Source: Chloroflexota bacterium (GTDB taxonomy: Bacteria > Chloroflexota > Anaerolineae > Caldilineales > Caldilineaceae). Taken from it: 59,387 nt of DNA. The first letter of the stretch is position 1. Every line of letters starts with the position of its first letter. The notes under the pieces were generated by a model that saw only the letters and a program-made list of their open reading frames with translations, was not told where the DNA came from and did no database searches. The position numbers and the translations under genes are program-made. Positions 32,668 to 43,849 of this stretch are shown here, piece after piece. The stretch lies in assembly GCA_016861025.1 (NCBI GenBank), contig BOKO01000032.1, forward strand, positions 1 through 59,387. The letters run 5' to 3'.

Positions 32668-34548
32668 TTACTTGGTGGCGAGGTTGATGTCGATGTGCTC
32701 CCAGGTTGAGCTGGCGGAGATCTCGTACTGGACGTTGCCAGTGCTCTCAGCCGCATCGATCACGGTCTGCACCTCGGCGCCTGCGCCCAACGTCGAGTCG
32801 TCCAGATAGTCGACATCGCCGTTGAGAAGCTGCGCTACGGCTTGATTGGTGTCGGCGACAAAAACGTAGATCACGTTTGGCGTCGCAACTTCGCCGTCGA
32901 AGTACGGATTCGCCTCAAGCACGATGCTCTGACCCTTGTTCCATTCCTTGACGACGTACGCTCCGTAAGAGAGCGGGCGTTCGGCGACCTCAGGCAACGT
33001 GGCCCATTCGGCGGCTGGCACATCGGCAAGAACGCGGCCATCGCTCAGAACACGCTGGCTTGGGTAGATGTTGAACGGATACAGGTGGTAGAGCGGGTAT
33101 TGGTTGCCCGGCAGCCACACGATTGTCATTGCCAATTCGCTGTCCGAGTAGGTGACGTCGGTGGCAATATCACCGATGCGATTGCAGAGGTCATAGGTGG
33201 TGGCGCCTGAATCTGGGTTGCAGTCGATGTCAACACCCAGTTTCATATCAGCCACGACGCCCGGCGTGCCATCACTCCAGGTGAAGGGCTTGAGCTTGTA
33301 GGTTACAGTGAGCTGGTTCATTTGCACTGTCCCCTCGCCGCTGTATTCCACTTCATTGCCTTCACTGTCGATTACACGCACACCCGCCGCCAGTTCAACC
33401 GCCGTTCCGGTGGCGTCATACACCTTGTCGCCTGCAGTCACTTCCACGACTTCGTTGGTGGCTAAACCACTCTCAAGCGTCGAAAGCTCTCCCTGCAAAC
33501 CAGGCTGGAAGTCGTAGTTGTACTGTGAATAGAGCACACCCACGGCTGCACGGTCGACCAAGCGCTGCGCCGCCATGCTGGAGACCAGGCTCCACATGCT
33601 GTCGGGCTCCTGCGTCATGCCGATGACAATGGTGTCGCCGCCATCAGCCAACGCCCATTCGTGCAGATTGGTGGTTGCGTACTCGGTTGCATCTGGGATG
33701 ATGCCGGTCAGGTTCGAGCTCCAGGCTTCAGCCTCGGCGCGCTGGAAGACCGGAATCGAGACGACATCTTTGGCGAACTCACGCTGAACAATGTCGTAGG
33801 CAGCGATGCGCTCTTCACGAATCAGGGTGTTGTTGGCCCTTACGATCGCGTCGCTTGCCGTCGGATTGCACCAGCCCATGTAGTTCTGACCTTCCCAATT
33901 GTTGGAGGGCAGAGGAATCTGGTCGCAGGCGTAAAGCGTGCGGCCGGAAGGATCTGCCTGACCGACCCACGCGAAAGCGCCCAGCTCGAAGTCGCGGCGG
34001 CTCAGACCGGTCGTGTCGCCGAACCACCATGAGGCCGGCGCGTAAGTCGGGATGATCTGGATGCCACAGGCGGCCAGGTTCTGGATCATCACCGCCGACC
34101 AGGTCTGGCGGAACTGCGCGCTGGTGGTCGTGAACTTAAGGGAGAGAATATCGCCATTGGCGTTGCTACGTACGGGGCTGCCTGTCCAGCCGGCCTCTTC
34201 GAGCAGCGCCTTGCCTGCCTCTGGATCATACCACGGGAAGTCATATGGCCCGCTGTACGCCCAGTGCGTCTTCGGCAAGAAGCTGTCCATCAGCAATGCA
34301 GAAGGGTCATCAACGTACGGATAGACAGAGGCAATCAACGCATCGCGATCGATACAATGGGCAATCGCCTTGCGCACGCGGATATCACTCAAAATCGGGT
34401 GCGGCGTCGTAAAATCCTCAACATCGCTCACGGCTTCCTGATCACTGGGCGCAGGTGCGACGCCGGGTGCTGTCGGAGCAGCGCAGGCGCTGACGACCAA
34501 TGCCAGCATGATCAGGAGTGACAATAGTAGAAACTTCTTTGTTTTCAT
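32668..34548 (-). CDS. Circularly permuted cluster-5 ABC substrate-binding lipoprotein (first unit)
   Basis: 626 residues from the ATG at 34548 (GAAGGAG upstream). Lipobox VVSAC with Cys22. Domain order is swapped. Residues 46-300 are what is normally the C-terminal lobe: PHPILSDIRVRKAIAHCIDR (49-68), YDPEAGKALLEEAGW (107-121), ending in TTNLHEWAL (292-300). Residues 304-626 are what is normally the N-terminal part: GDTIVIGMTQEPDSMWSLV (304-322), TYKLKPFTWSDGTPG (416-430), SYGAYVVKEW (527-536), QAVAQLLNGDVDYLDD (569-584), ending with WEHIDINLATK (616-626). The other three SBP5 proteins in the window have the normal order. The joins fall where the two natural ends meet and at the inter-lobe connection, so a folded protein is plausible. 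Confidence 0.9.
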   Translation of the reverse strand: MKTKKFLLLSLLIMLALVVSACAAPTAPGVAPAPSDQEAVSDVEDFTTPHPILSDIRVRKAIAHCIDRDALIASVYPYVDDPSALLMDSFLPKTHWAYSGPYDFPWYDPEAGKALLEEAGWTGSPVRSNANGDILSLKFTTTSAQFRQTWSAVMIQNLAACGIQIIPTYAPASWWFGDTTGLSRRDFELGAFAWVGQADPSGRTLYACDQIPLPSNNWEGQNYMGWCNPTASDAIVRANNTLIREERIAAYDIVQREFAKDVVSIPVFQRAEAEAWSSNLTGIIPDATEYATTNLHEWALADGGDTIVIGMTQEPDSMWSLVSSMAAQRLVDRAAVGVLYSQYNYDFQPGLQGELSTLESGLATNEVVEVTAGDKVYDATGTAVELAAGVRVIDSEGNEVEYSGEGTVQMNQLTVTYKLKPFTWSDGTPGVVADMKLGVDIDCNPDSGATTYDLCNRIGDIATDVTYSDSELAMTIVWLPGNQYPLYHLYPFNIYPSQRVLSDGRVLADVPAAEWATLPEVAERPLSYGAYVVKEWNKGQSIVLEANPYFDGEVATPNVIYVFVADTNQAVAQLLNGDVDYLDDSTLGAGAEVQTVIDAAESTGNVQYEISASSTWEHIDINLATK

Positions 34549-34646
34549 AGCATCTCCTTCTGAAAACAGTGAACAATTTAGAGTATGTACACATCTCGTA
34601 CGCCACGCCACCCAATTGTGGTGGGCGGGAAGATGATGTCCACAAA

Positions 34647-35662
34647 TCAGGACTTCACGCCATCCTCATACAGGAAACACGCCGCATAGTGTCCGCCGCC
34701 ATAGTCCTTAAAGGGTGGCTCTTCTTGACGACAGACATCCATTACTTTGGGGCAGCGCGTCGAGAAGTGACATCCTTTGGGCGGGTTCGCCGGGCTGGGC
34801 ACGTCACCCTCCAAAATGATGCGCTTGCGCTGGCTCTCGATCACCGGGTCGGGGATCGGCACTGCGGAGAGCAGCGCCTGCGTGTACGGGTGCATCGGCT
34901 TTTCGTAAAGCTCGTCCCGTTCCGCCAGCTCGACGATCTTGCCCAGGTACATCACCGCGATGCGGTCGGAAATGTGGCGCACCACCGATAGATCGTGTGC
35001 GATGAACAGGTAGGTCAGGTTGAACTCTTCCTGCAAATCTTCGAGCAGGTTGATGATCTGCGCCTGAATCGACACGTCGAGCGCCGAGATCGGCTCATCG
35101 CAGACGATAAACGAGGGGTTGACCGCCAGCGCGCGCGCGATGCCGATGCGTTGGCGCTGACCACCCGAAAATTCATGCGGGTAACGGTTGATGAAGTAGG
35201 GGTTGAGACCGACGATCTTGAGCAGTTCCTGCACGCGATCCTGGCGCTCTTTTTTGGAATTGCCGATGCCGTGCACTTCGAGCGGCTCGCCGATGATGCT
35301 GCCGACGGTCATGCGCGGGTTGAGCGAAGCGTAGGGGTCCTGAAAGATCATCTGCATGCGGCGGCGCATTTTGCGCAGTTCTTCGCCTTTCGTCCTGGTC
35401 AGATCTTTGCCCTCAAAGATCACCTCGCCCGCCGTAGGGCGATACAACTGCAGAATGGCGCGCCCGGTCGTCGATTTGCCGCAGCCCGACTCGCCGACCA
35501 GCCCAAGCGTCTCGCCGCGATAGAGCGAAAAATCGACGCCATCGACCGCCTTGATCGCACCAACCTGACGCTGAAAGATGATGCCTTTGGTGATCGGGAA
35601 ATGCATTTGAAGGTCGCGAACCTCCAACAGCACGTCTTTCACCGGCTTGCCGTTCGCCCCGC

Positions 35663-35666
<4 letters not shown>
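34647..35666 (-). CDS. ABC transporter ATPase, OppF/DppF type (first unit)
   Basis: 339 residues from the ATG at 35666, which overlaps the stop of the previous ATPase gene (ATGA), a sign of translational coupling. Walker A LVGESGCGKSTTGRA, signature EFSGGQRQRIGIARALAVNP, Walker B FIVCDEPISALD, H-loop FIAHDLSVVRH. C-terminal CHFSTRCPKVMDVC and GHYAAC. It is close to the protein at 27790 but not a copy. Confidence 0.93.
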
Positions 35667-36688
<1,022 letters not shown>

Positions 36689-36978
36689 CTAGGCGGTCTC
36701 CATCTGTGATGAGTTGATCAAATGGTTGCTCTATCGATGTCTAAAGCAGATTGTGTTGTCTATCAATACCTCGATGTCGGGCCCGACCAGGAGGGAAGTC
36801 TATATTGAACTGGTCATCGTAGTCGACATCAAGGAATAGCGTTACGGGTTTACCACGAAAACGAATGTTGTGTCAACAAGAAGAAATCAGGTTAAGTGAC
36901 CGTATGCCTGATTGTAATTGTGCAAAAAGCGTAACAAAGATTACTTGGGTTGTCAAACAATCAATGCAAGGGGTGTAC
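36689..36978. other. Intergenic region upstream of the transporter array
   Basis: 290 bases between argH and the first ATPase. It should hold the array promoter. TTGATA and TTTAGA-like hexamers occur on the minus strand but at poor spacing (15), so no promoter is called. GACATCGAG and GACATCGAT are repeated about 45 bases apart and could be an operator. No gene is seen. Confidence 0.4.
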
Positions 36979-38364
36979 TCACTCCGTCCGTCCGACCAGC
37001 CAGGCGCGTAAATGGGCGAGTTGTGCAAGCACCGAGCGGCGGCTTGTCCCGCCTTCGACATCGCGGCGCTCGACGCTTAGGTCGAAACTCCACACTGCAC
37101 TCACATCCTCGTCAAAGGCGCGGTGCAACTTCTGCAGATCGCTCAGTTCCAGATCCGATAGCGCCACACCCTGCACCTCCGCCATTTGCACTGCAGCGCC
37201 GGCGATGTGGTGCGCCTCGCGGAAGGGAACGCCTTTGCGCACGAGATATTCCGCCAGGTCGGTGGCGAGCATCTCCGGCGTCAGCGCAGCGCGCATCGCC
37301 GCCGGGTTGGTGCGCAGCGTCGAAAGCACGCCGCACGCGATCTGCAGCGCGCCGCTCATGCTGGCGACGGCGTCGAAGAGCGGCTCCTTGTCCTCCTGCA
37401 AATCCTTGTTGTAGGTGCTCGGCAATCCCTTTAAGGTCATCACCAATCCGGTGAGATGTCCCGCCAGTCGCCCCGATTTGCCGCGCAGCAGTTCCAGGGC
37501 GTCGGGGTTCTTTTTCTGCGGCATCAAGCTGCTGCCCGTGCTGTAGGCGTCCGCCAGCGTGACATAGCCAAACTCGCGGCTGCTGTAGATGATCAGATCT
37601 TCGGCAAAGCGGCTGAGATGCACCATTGACAACGTCGCCCAAAAGAGAAATTCGATAATGAAGTCCCGGTCGCTGACGCCATCCATGCTGTTGTAGGTGA
37701 TGCCCTCGAAACCGAGATCATCCGCCAGCGCGCTGCGGTCGATGGGAAAGGGGTTGCCCGCCAGCGCGCCGCTGCCTAACGGCATGATGTTGACGCGCGC
37801 CGTCAGCTCATCCAGCCGCTGCGCATCGCGCTGCCACGCCCACACATGACTCAACAGCCAGTGGCTCCAACGCACCGGCTGCGCCGGCTGCAAGTGCGTG
37901 TAGCCCGGCATCAGCAGGTCGATCTCTTCTGCCGCGCGCTCGACGGCCACGCCGATCAACTGGTTGAGATGGCTGCGCAGATGCGCAATTTCGCCGCGCA
38001 GCCAGATGCGCACGTCGGTGGCGACCTGGTCGTTGCGGCTGCGACCGGTGTGGAGCTTGCCCGCCGTTGCGCCGATCAGCTCGGTCAGCCGGCGTTCGTT
38101 GGCGGTGTGGATATCCTCATCCTCGGCTTGCAGCGTGAACTGGCCGTGCGCCCACTCCTGCGCGACCTGTTCCAGCCCGGCGACGATGGCTTCGCATTCG
38201 GCGGCAGTCAACAGCCCGGCGCGCTGCAATGCACGCGCATACGCCTGGCTGCCCTCAATGTCCGCCGCCCACATCCGCCGGTCGAAGTCGATCGAAGCGT
38301 TGAACGCCTCCATCAGCGGATCCGTCTTGCCGGTAAAGCGCCCGCCCCATAGTTTTTTCGTCAC
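36979..38364 (-). CDS. argH: Argininosuccinate lyase
   Basis: 461 residues, full length for the family. It cleaves argininosuccinate to arginine and fumarate in the cytoplasm, the last step of arginine synthesis. N-terminal KLWGGRF, HTGRSRND at 105-112, THLQPAQP with His157, and the signature GSSLMPQKKNPD at 277-288 with the catalytic Ser loop are all in place. The other arginine genes are not in this window. A heptamer inverted repeat lies immediately upstream. Confidence 0.97.
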   Translation of the reverse strand: MTKKLWGGRFTGKTDPLMEAFNASIDFDRRMWAADIEGSQAYARALQRAGLLTAAECEAIVAGLEQVAQEWAHGQFTLQAEDEDIHTANERRLTELIGATAGKLHTGRSRNDQVATDVRIWLRGEIAHLRSHLNQLIGVAVERAAEEIDLLMPGYTHLQPAQPVRWSHWLLSHVWAWQRDAQRLDELTARVNIMPLGSGALAGNPFPIDRSALADDLGFEGITYNSMDGVSDRDFIIEFLFWATLSMVHLSRFAEDLIIYSSREFGYVTLADAYSTGSSLMPQKKNPDALELLRGKSGRLAGHLTGLVMTLKGLPSTYNKDLQEDKEPLFDAVASMSGALQIACGVLSTLRTNPAAMRAALTPEMLATDLAEYLVRKGVPFREAHHIAGAAVQMAEVQGVALSDLELSDLQKLHRAFDEDVSAVWSFDLSVERRDVEGGTSRRSVLAQLAHLRAWLVGRTE

Positions 38365-38373
38365 ACGCTTCTT

Positions 38374-38461
38374 CTCCGCTCATTCGTGTTTCGTGTTTCG
38401 TGTTTCGTGTTTCGTGTGACGATTGTACGCGATACACGCAACACGCAATACGCAACACATC
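38374..38461. repeat. Inverted repeat of 7-base units (GTGTTTC x4, then ACGCAAC units)
   Basis: Four tandem GTGTTTC units (about 38388-38415) fold against CACGCAACACGCAATACGCA ending at 38459. It lies between argH and the CPBP protease gene. Same design as the elements at 19526, 22469 and 40209. Confidence 0.7.
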
Positions 38462-39406
38462 CTACCTCACCCGCAATCGCCGCAGCGACAGGTCGCCGTA
38501 GCGCCATTTCACCCAGCCGATGATTGCGAGCATGCCTGCCACCGTCGCCAGAATGCCCAACAATCCCGCTTCGGGCCCGAACGCGCCGCCCGTCCACAAT
38601 ATAGGGCCGTGCTCGCGAATCGCCACGACCGTGGTCTGGAACTGCGTTTTGCCGCTGACCGGGAAGCCGTAGACATTGCCTTGCACCAGGTTCCAGGTCA
38701 AATGTAGCCCAATCGGCAACGCCAGCTCGCCGGTCAGCACATAGCCAAGCCCAAACATGAAGCCCATCAGCGTCAGATTGGCGATGCTGACCCAATCGGC
38801 GTGCGGGTTGAAGATGTGCAGCAGCCCAAAGATCAACGACGAGAGCAGCCAGGCGATCATCACCGCCGGCACATAGCCAAGCGGCGCCATGCCTTCAGTG
38901 ATGTTAAGAATCTGGTTGCCGCGCGTTAGAAGCTCTTCGGCGGTCGACACCACCAGGTGCAGCACCAACGGCGCCAGAAACGCCAGCCCAAACGCCAACC
39001 AGGGTGGGTCGCTGCGCCACAAGCCAATCACCGTCACCCAACCCGCCAGCCACTGAATCAGAAAGACCAGCGCCATCAGCGCTGCGCCCAACAGTAGCCC
39101 GAAGCAGAAATCCAGCCACCACGCCGCCGAGAAGTGAAAACCATAATTGGCGAAGGGACGCCGGTCAATAGCACGCGCCACCCACCAACCTGCCGCCAGG
39201 ATCACCGCCAGGCGGAACAGATTGAGCAGGATTGATTGCAGCCAGCTCCATCCGTCGGGAATAAAGTCGAGCACAGTGCGCTCCAGCACGCTGTGCACAA
39301 CTGCAGGTCCATATCCCCATAGCAGAAAAAAGATCGTGACTCGATAGCCAGCGCGCAGGCGTCCGTCAGTAGCAACAAATAGCTCTTTCAGCCGCACCTT
39401 CTCCAC
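38462..39406 (-). CDS. CPBP-family intramembrane metalloprotease
   Basis: 314 residues from the GTG at 39406 (GAGG just upstream); an in-frame start at 39481 would add 25 residues. About eight hydrophobic segments. Family motifs: STAEELLTRG (motif 1, EExxxR), a phenylalanine/histidine motif in SLIFGLLHIFNPHAD (motif 2, His) and LHLTWNLVQGNVYG (motif 3, HxxxN). Members include the Rce1-like CAAX proteases and bacteriocin-immunity proteins; in bacteria the substrates are mostly unknown. It stands alone. Confidence 0.88.
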   Translation of the reverse strand: MEKVRLKELFVATDGRLRAGYRVTIFFLLWGYGPAVVHSVLERTVLDFIPDGWSWLQSILLNLFRLAVILAAGWWVARAIDRRPFANYGFHFSAAWWLDFCFGLLLGAALMALVFLIQWLAGWVTVIGLWRSDPPWLAFGLAFLAPLVLHLVVSTAEELLTRGNQILNITEGMAPLGYVPAVMIAWLLSSLIFGLLHIFNPHADWVSIANLTLMGFMFGLGYVLTGELALPIGLHLTWNLVQGNVYGFPVSGKTQFQTTVVAIREHGPILWTGGAFGPEAGLLGILATVAGMLAIIGWVKWRYGDLSLRRLRVR

Positions 39407-39680
39407 GCATGCCTCGCCTTGTCTTTCTGAATGGATAGTGTTATTGACGCTTATTGTACTTGACGCATCGCAGTTTCCCAACCCGCTTGAGCACGGCGGC
39501 GCACTTTACGTCCTCGGTCAAGCAATCGTGGTGGTCATTGCCCCCGGCGTGGCATGGCTTTGCCGTTGCGAATCTCGCGCTGAAGGGGATGAGCTACGAA
39601 TCGCAACAAGTTTGTACAAGCAGACTGGCGAACGTAAAATAGCGGCGATGACAAAAGCGCCTCAAAGAACTAAAGAATAG

Positions 39681-40232
39681 ATGAAACACAACGAGCTTTC
39701 AGGAGAATCGCAAACTACACCAAGACCGCAGCGCAAAGGCGAGAAAGAAACGCCGTCAGATATACGCGCACACCGCACGCCAGAGCAATGGAGCGACCTG
39801 ATCAGCCAGCGGATCGAGGAAGCGATGCGCGAAGGGAAGTTCGACAACCTGCGCAGCAAGGGCAGACCGCTCAACCCGGCGCCTGAACCGTACGTCCCGC
39901 CCGATATGCAGATGGCGAACTCGCTGCTCAAGAACAACGATCTGGCGCCCGCCTGGATCAGCGACCGCGCCCAGATTCTCGGCGAGATCGAGCGTTTCCG
40001 CCGCAAACTGCGCACCGCACTTGCCGAACACAACGACGCCCTCGCCGCTGCCAAAACCGCCGCCGATCAAGCCCGCATCGAACACCGCTGGCAGACGCAG
40101 CTCGACGCCTGGCAGGAGGAGATCCGCACCCTCAACCGCCGCATCGAGCTGCAAAACTTCAAGCAGCCGGTCTCGTTTTTGGAGATTGTGAAATTACGAT
40201 TTGAGGACGAGATTAAGAGATTGAGAGATTGA
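39681..40232 (+). CDS. DUF1992 (DnaJ-subfamily C member 28-like) protein
   Basis: 183 residues. The DUF1992 core is clear at about 33-105: ISQRIEEAMREGKFDNLRSK, GRPLNP, LLKNNDLAPAWISDRAQI. The N-terminal 30 residues are polar and the C-terminal half is a charged coiled-coil-like region. No J-domain is present. Function is not known; relatives are small soluble proteins. The last codons (KLRFEDEIKRLRD) run into the GAGATTG repeat that follows, so its C-terminus may have been shaped by the repeat. Confidence 0.85.
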   Translation: MKHNELSGESQTTPRPQRKGEKETPSDIRAHRTPEQWSDLISQRIEEAMREGKFDNLRSKGRPLNPAPEPYVPPDMQMANSLLKNNDLAPAWISDRAQILGEIERFRRKLRTALAEHNDALAAAKTAADQARIEHRWQTQLDAWQEEIRTLNRRIELQNFKQPVSFLEIVKLRFEDEIKRLRD

Positions 40233-40309
40233 GAGATTGGAGATTGAGAGATTGGAGATTGGGGAGTTCGCAGCGTAAATCTCCTAATCTCCAATCTCCC
40301 AATCTCCAC
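40209..40309. repeat. Inverted repeat of 7-base units (GAGATTG/CAATCTC)
   Basis: GAGATTG units (about 40209-40264) fold against CTAATCTCCAATCTCCCAAT (40284-40303). It separates two convergent genes and overlaps the end of the DUF1992 gene, so it can act as a bidirectional terminator. Confidence 0.7.
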
Positions 40310-40313
40310 TTCT

Positions 40314-41588
<1,275 letters not shown>

Positions 41589-41793
41589 GAGAAACACCTT
41601 TCTGGCGTAAAAATCAGGTTCGGAAAAGAGCCAACTTCCCAACGCGGCGTGAACCAATTCGGTTCCTTGCCGCGTGGCGACGATCACAGCCGGCGGGCGC
41701 CGCTCACAACCTGCGATCCGACTGACATCGCAAGTTGCCGGCGCGTAGCTGTGGCCAGCCCTCCGACCCCAACGCCAACGCGTACAAATTCTC

Positions 41794-43272
41794 TCATGAC
41801 ACCCCCGCCTTCTCCGGCTGCGCCCAATGCGAGCGCCACGTCGTCGCCTGTTCATAGGCGTGCGCCGCGCGCAGCACCGTTTCCTCGCCCAGATGCGGCC
41901 CCATCAACTGCAAACCGATCGGCAGCCCGGCGTTGTCGAAGCCGCACGGCACGCTGATCCCGCACATGCCCGCCAGGTTGAGCGTGATCGTGAAGACGTC
42001 GCTTAGATACATCGCCAGCGGGTCGTCCGCCTTCTCGCCGATGCGGAATGCGGTCGTCGGCGCCACCGGGCTGGCGATCACATCCACCTGCTCGAACGCG
42101 CGCTCAAAATCCTGCTTGATCAGCGTGCGCACCTGCTGCGCCTTGAGATAGTAGGCGTCGTAATAGCCCGCACTCAGCGCATAGGTTCCGAGCATGATGC
42201 GGCGTTTGACCTCTGCGCCGAAACCCTGCCCGCGCGACTCGCGATAATTTTCCAGAATGCTGTCGGCGCCGGCGCTGAAGCCGTAGCGCACGCCGTCGAA
42301 GCGCGACAGGTTGGCGCTGGCTTCGGCGGTCGCCACCAGATAATAGACCGGCAGCGCCTTATCCGTGTTGGGCAGCGAAATGCGCACGATCTCGGCGCCC
42401 ATCTCCGCCAACACGTCGATGGCGCGACGCACTGCGGCTTCGACCTCCGGCTGCACGCCTTCGATGAAATACTCGTCGGGCAAGCCAACGCGCAGCCCGC
42501 GCACATCGCCGGTCAGCGCTGCCTGGTAGTCGGGAACCGGCGTTGGCATCGAGGTGCTGTCGTGTACGTCGTGACCCGCCATCACGCCCAGGATCAGCGC
42601 GGCGTCGCGCACGTCTTTCGCCAGCACGCCGACCTGGTCGAGGCTGCTGCCATAGGCGACCAGCCCGTAGCGGCTCACGCGCCCGTAGGAAGGCTTCAGC
42701 CCAACCACGCCGCAGTAGGACGCGGGCAGACGCACGCTGCCGCCAGTGTCGGTGCCCAGCGCCGCCAGCGCCTCCTGCGCCGAGACCGCCGCGCCCGAAC
42801 CGCCGCTGCTGCCGCCGGGCACGCGCGTCAAGTCCCACGGGTTGCGCGTGGTGAAGTAGCCGCTGTTCTCCGTGCTCGACCCCATCGCAAATTCGTCGGT
42901 GTTGGTCTTGCCCAGCATCACCATGCCGGCGTCGGCAAGGCGCTGCACTGCGGTGGCGGTGTAGGGCGGCACAAAATTCTCCAAAATGCGGCTGCCGCAG
43001 GTGGTGCGCACGCCTTCGGTGCAGAGCACATCCTTGATCGCCAGCGGGACGCCAAGCAGCGGCGCATCGTCGCCCGCCGCCCGCCGCGCGTCCGCCGCCG
43101 CCGCCTGTGCCAGCGCAAGCTCCGGCGTGACGGTCAGGTACGCCTTGACCTGTCCATCGACCTGATCGATGCGGTCGAGCAACGCCTGCGTCAATTCAAC
43201 CGCGTTGAAATCACCGCGCCGCATCCCGTCGAGCGCCGCGTGGATGGTGAGTTCGTGCAGTGCTTCGCTCAT
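41794..43272 (-). CDS. gatA: Asp-tRNA(Asn)/Glu-tRNA(Gln) amidotransferase subunit A
   Basis: 492 residues from the ATG at 43272, two bases after the gatC stop. The amidase catalytic triad is intact: Lys80 (LAIKDVLCTEG), cis-Ser155 (PGGSSGGSGAAV) and Ser179 (DTGGSVRLPAS). It releases ammonia from glutamine for the transamidation of mischarged tRNA by GatB. GatB is not in this window, which is common when gatCA and gatB are separate. 41589-41793 has no supported gene. Confidence 0.97.
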   Translation of the reverse strand: MSEALHELTIHAALDGMRRGDFNAVELTQALLDRIDQVDGQVKAYLTVTPELALAQAAAADARRAAGDDAPLLGVPLAIKDVLCTEGVRTTCGSRILENFVPPYTATAVQRLADAGMVMLGKTNTDEFAMGSSTENSGYFTTRNPWDLTRVPGGSSGGSGAAVSAQEALAALGTDTGGSVRLPASYCGVVGLKPSYGRVSRYGLVAYGSSLDQVGVLAKDVRDAALILGVMAGHDVHDSTSMPTPVPDYQAALTGDVRGLRVGLPDEYFIEGVQPEVEAAVRRAIDVLAEMGAEIVRISLPNTDKALPVYYLVATAEASANLSRFDGVRYGFSAGADSILENYRESRGQGFGAEVKRRIMLGTYALSAGYYDAYYLKAQQVRTLIKQDFERAFEQVDVIASPVAPTTAFRIGEKADDPLAMYLSDVFTITLNLAGMCGISVPCGFDNAGLPIGLQLMGPHLGEETVLRAAHAYEQATTWRSHWAQPEKAGVS

Positions 43273-43274
43273 GG

Positions 43275-43565
43275 TCAATCCTCGAAGACGGCGCGCACGC
43301 GGAAGAAGCCATCGGCCTGGTCGGGCGCATTCGCCAGCGCCACGGCGTTGGGCAACGACGGAACAGGCGTATCCTCCGCCATCACGTTGTGCAGCGGCAG
43401 CACGTAGGGCGTCGGCGGCACGTGGCTCGTGTCCACCTGTTGCAGCGTCTCGGCGTAATCGAGGATCGCCGACAGTTGTTCGGCATAGAGCGTCAGTTCG
43501 GCTTCGCTCAGCCGCAGCCTGGCGAGTTCAGCCACATGGCGCACTTCATCGATGGTCAGATGCAT
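43275..43565 (-). CDS. gatC: Asp-tRNA(Asn)/Glu-tRNA(Gln) amidotransferase subunit C
   Basis: 96 residues from the ATG at 43565, family length. MHLTIDEVRHVAELARLRLS is the diagnostic N-terminal helix pair, followed by the extended belt that wraps GatA-GatB (LRxDxV-like TPVPSLPNAV). A longer in-frame extension to 43667 is rejected because it passes through the terminator-like hairpin. First gene of the gatC-gatA unit. Confidence 0.93.
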   Translation of the reverse strand: MHLTIDEVRHVAELARLRLSEAELTLYAEQLSAILDYAETLQQVDTSHVPPTPYVLPLHNVMAEDTPVPSLPNAVALANAPDQADGFFRVRAVFED

Positions 43566-43587
43566 CAAACGACTCCAGAATTTCCGA

Positions 43588-43623
43588 ACAAAAAACGTCG
43601 TGGCGTTGACATTCCACGACGTT
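43588..43623 (-). terminator. Terminator-like hairpin in the gatCA leader
   Basis: AACGTCGTGG (43594-43603) pairs with CCACGACGTT (43614-43623), and on the minus strand it is followed by TTTTTTG. It ends 23 bases before the gatC start, downstream of the promoter at 43821-43849, so it is placed to attenuate gatCA. It might instead end readthrough from the upstream gene. Confidence 0.65.
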
Positions 43624-43682
43624 GGGTAAGCTGTGATCCCGTCAGATACGCCGTGGTTGAGCGCCACGGCGCAGGCATTTTC

Positions 43683-43787
43683 TCACCTGTGCCGGGGCAC
43701 GCGACTAGCTGCGGCAGCCTTTACGGCTGCCCAGGTTGCAGCGGCGCTATAGACGGCACAACAGAACGGCTTCATAGATGAACTCAT
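43683..43787 (-). CDS. Possible leader peptide in the gatCA 5' leader
   Basis: 34 codons from the ATG at 43787 (MSSSMKPFCCAVYSAAATWA, then AVKAAASRVPRHR). It is rich in Ala and begins about 28 bases after the predicted transcription start. No clear ribosome site. It is placed where a leader peptide controlling the downstream hairpin would be, but it may be chance. Confidence 0.25.
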   Translation of the reverse strand: MSSSMKPFCCAVYSAAATWAAVKAAAASRVPRHR

Positions 43788-43820
43788 GCTTTGGTAAGCG
43801 TTGTTCCACAATTACGGCGG

Positions 43821-43849
43821 AGTATAGCCGGGTGTGGGTGCACTGTCAA
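43821..43849 (-). promoter_or_regulatory. Sigma-70-type promoter for gatCA
   Basis: On the minus strand TTGACA (43849-43844), 17 bases, then TATACT (43826-43821). Both boxes are near consensus. It gives a leader of about 250 bases before gatC. The -35 box overlaps the end of the upstream gene. Confidence 0.7.

Noticed and set aside
43566..43849. T-box riboswitch ahead of gatCA
   Set aside because: The conserved T-box core (GGGTGGNACC-like) was not found on the leader strand.
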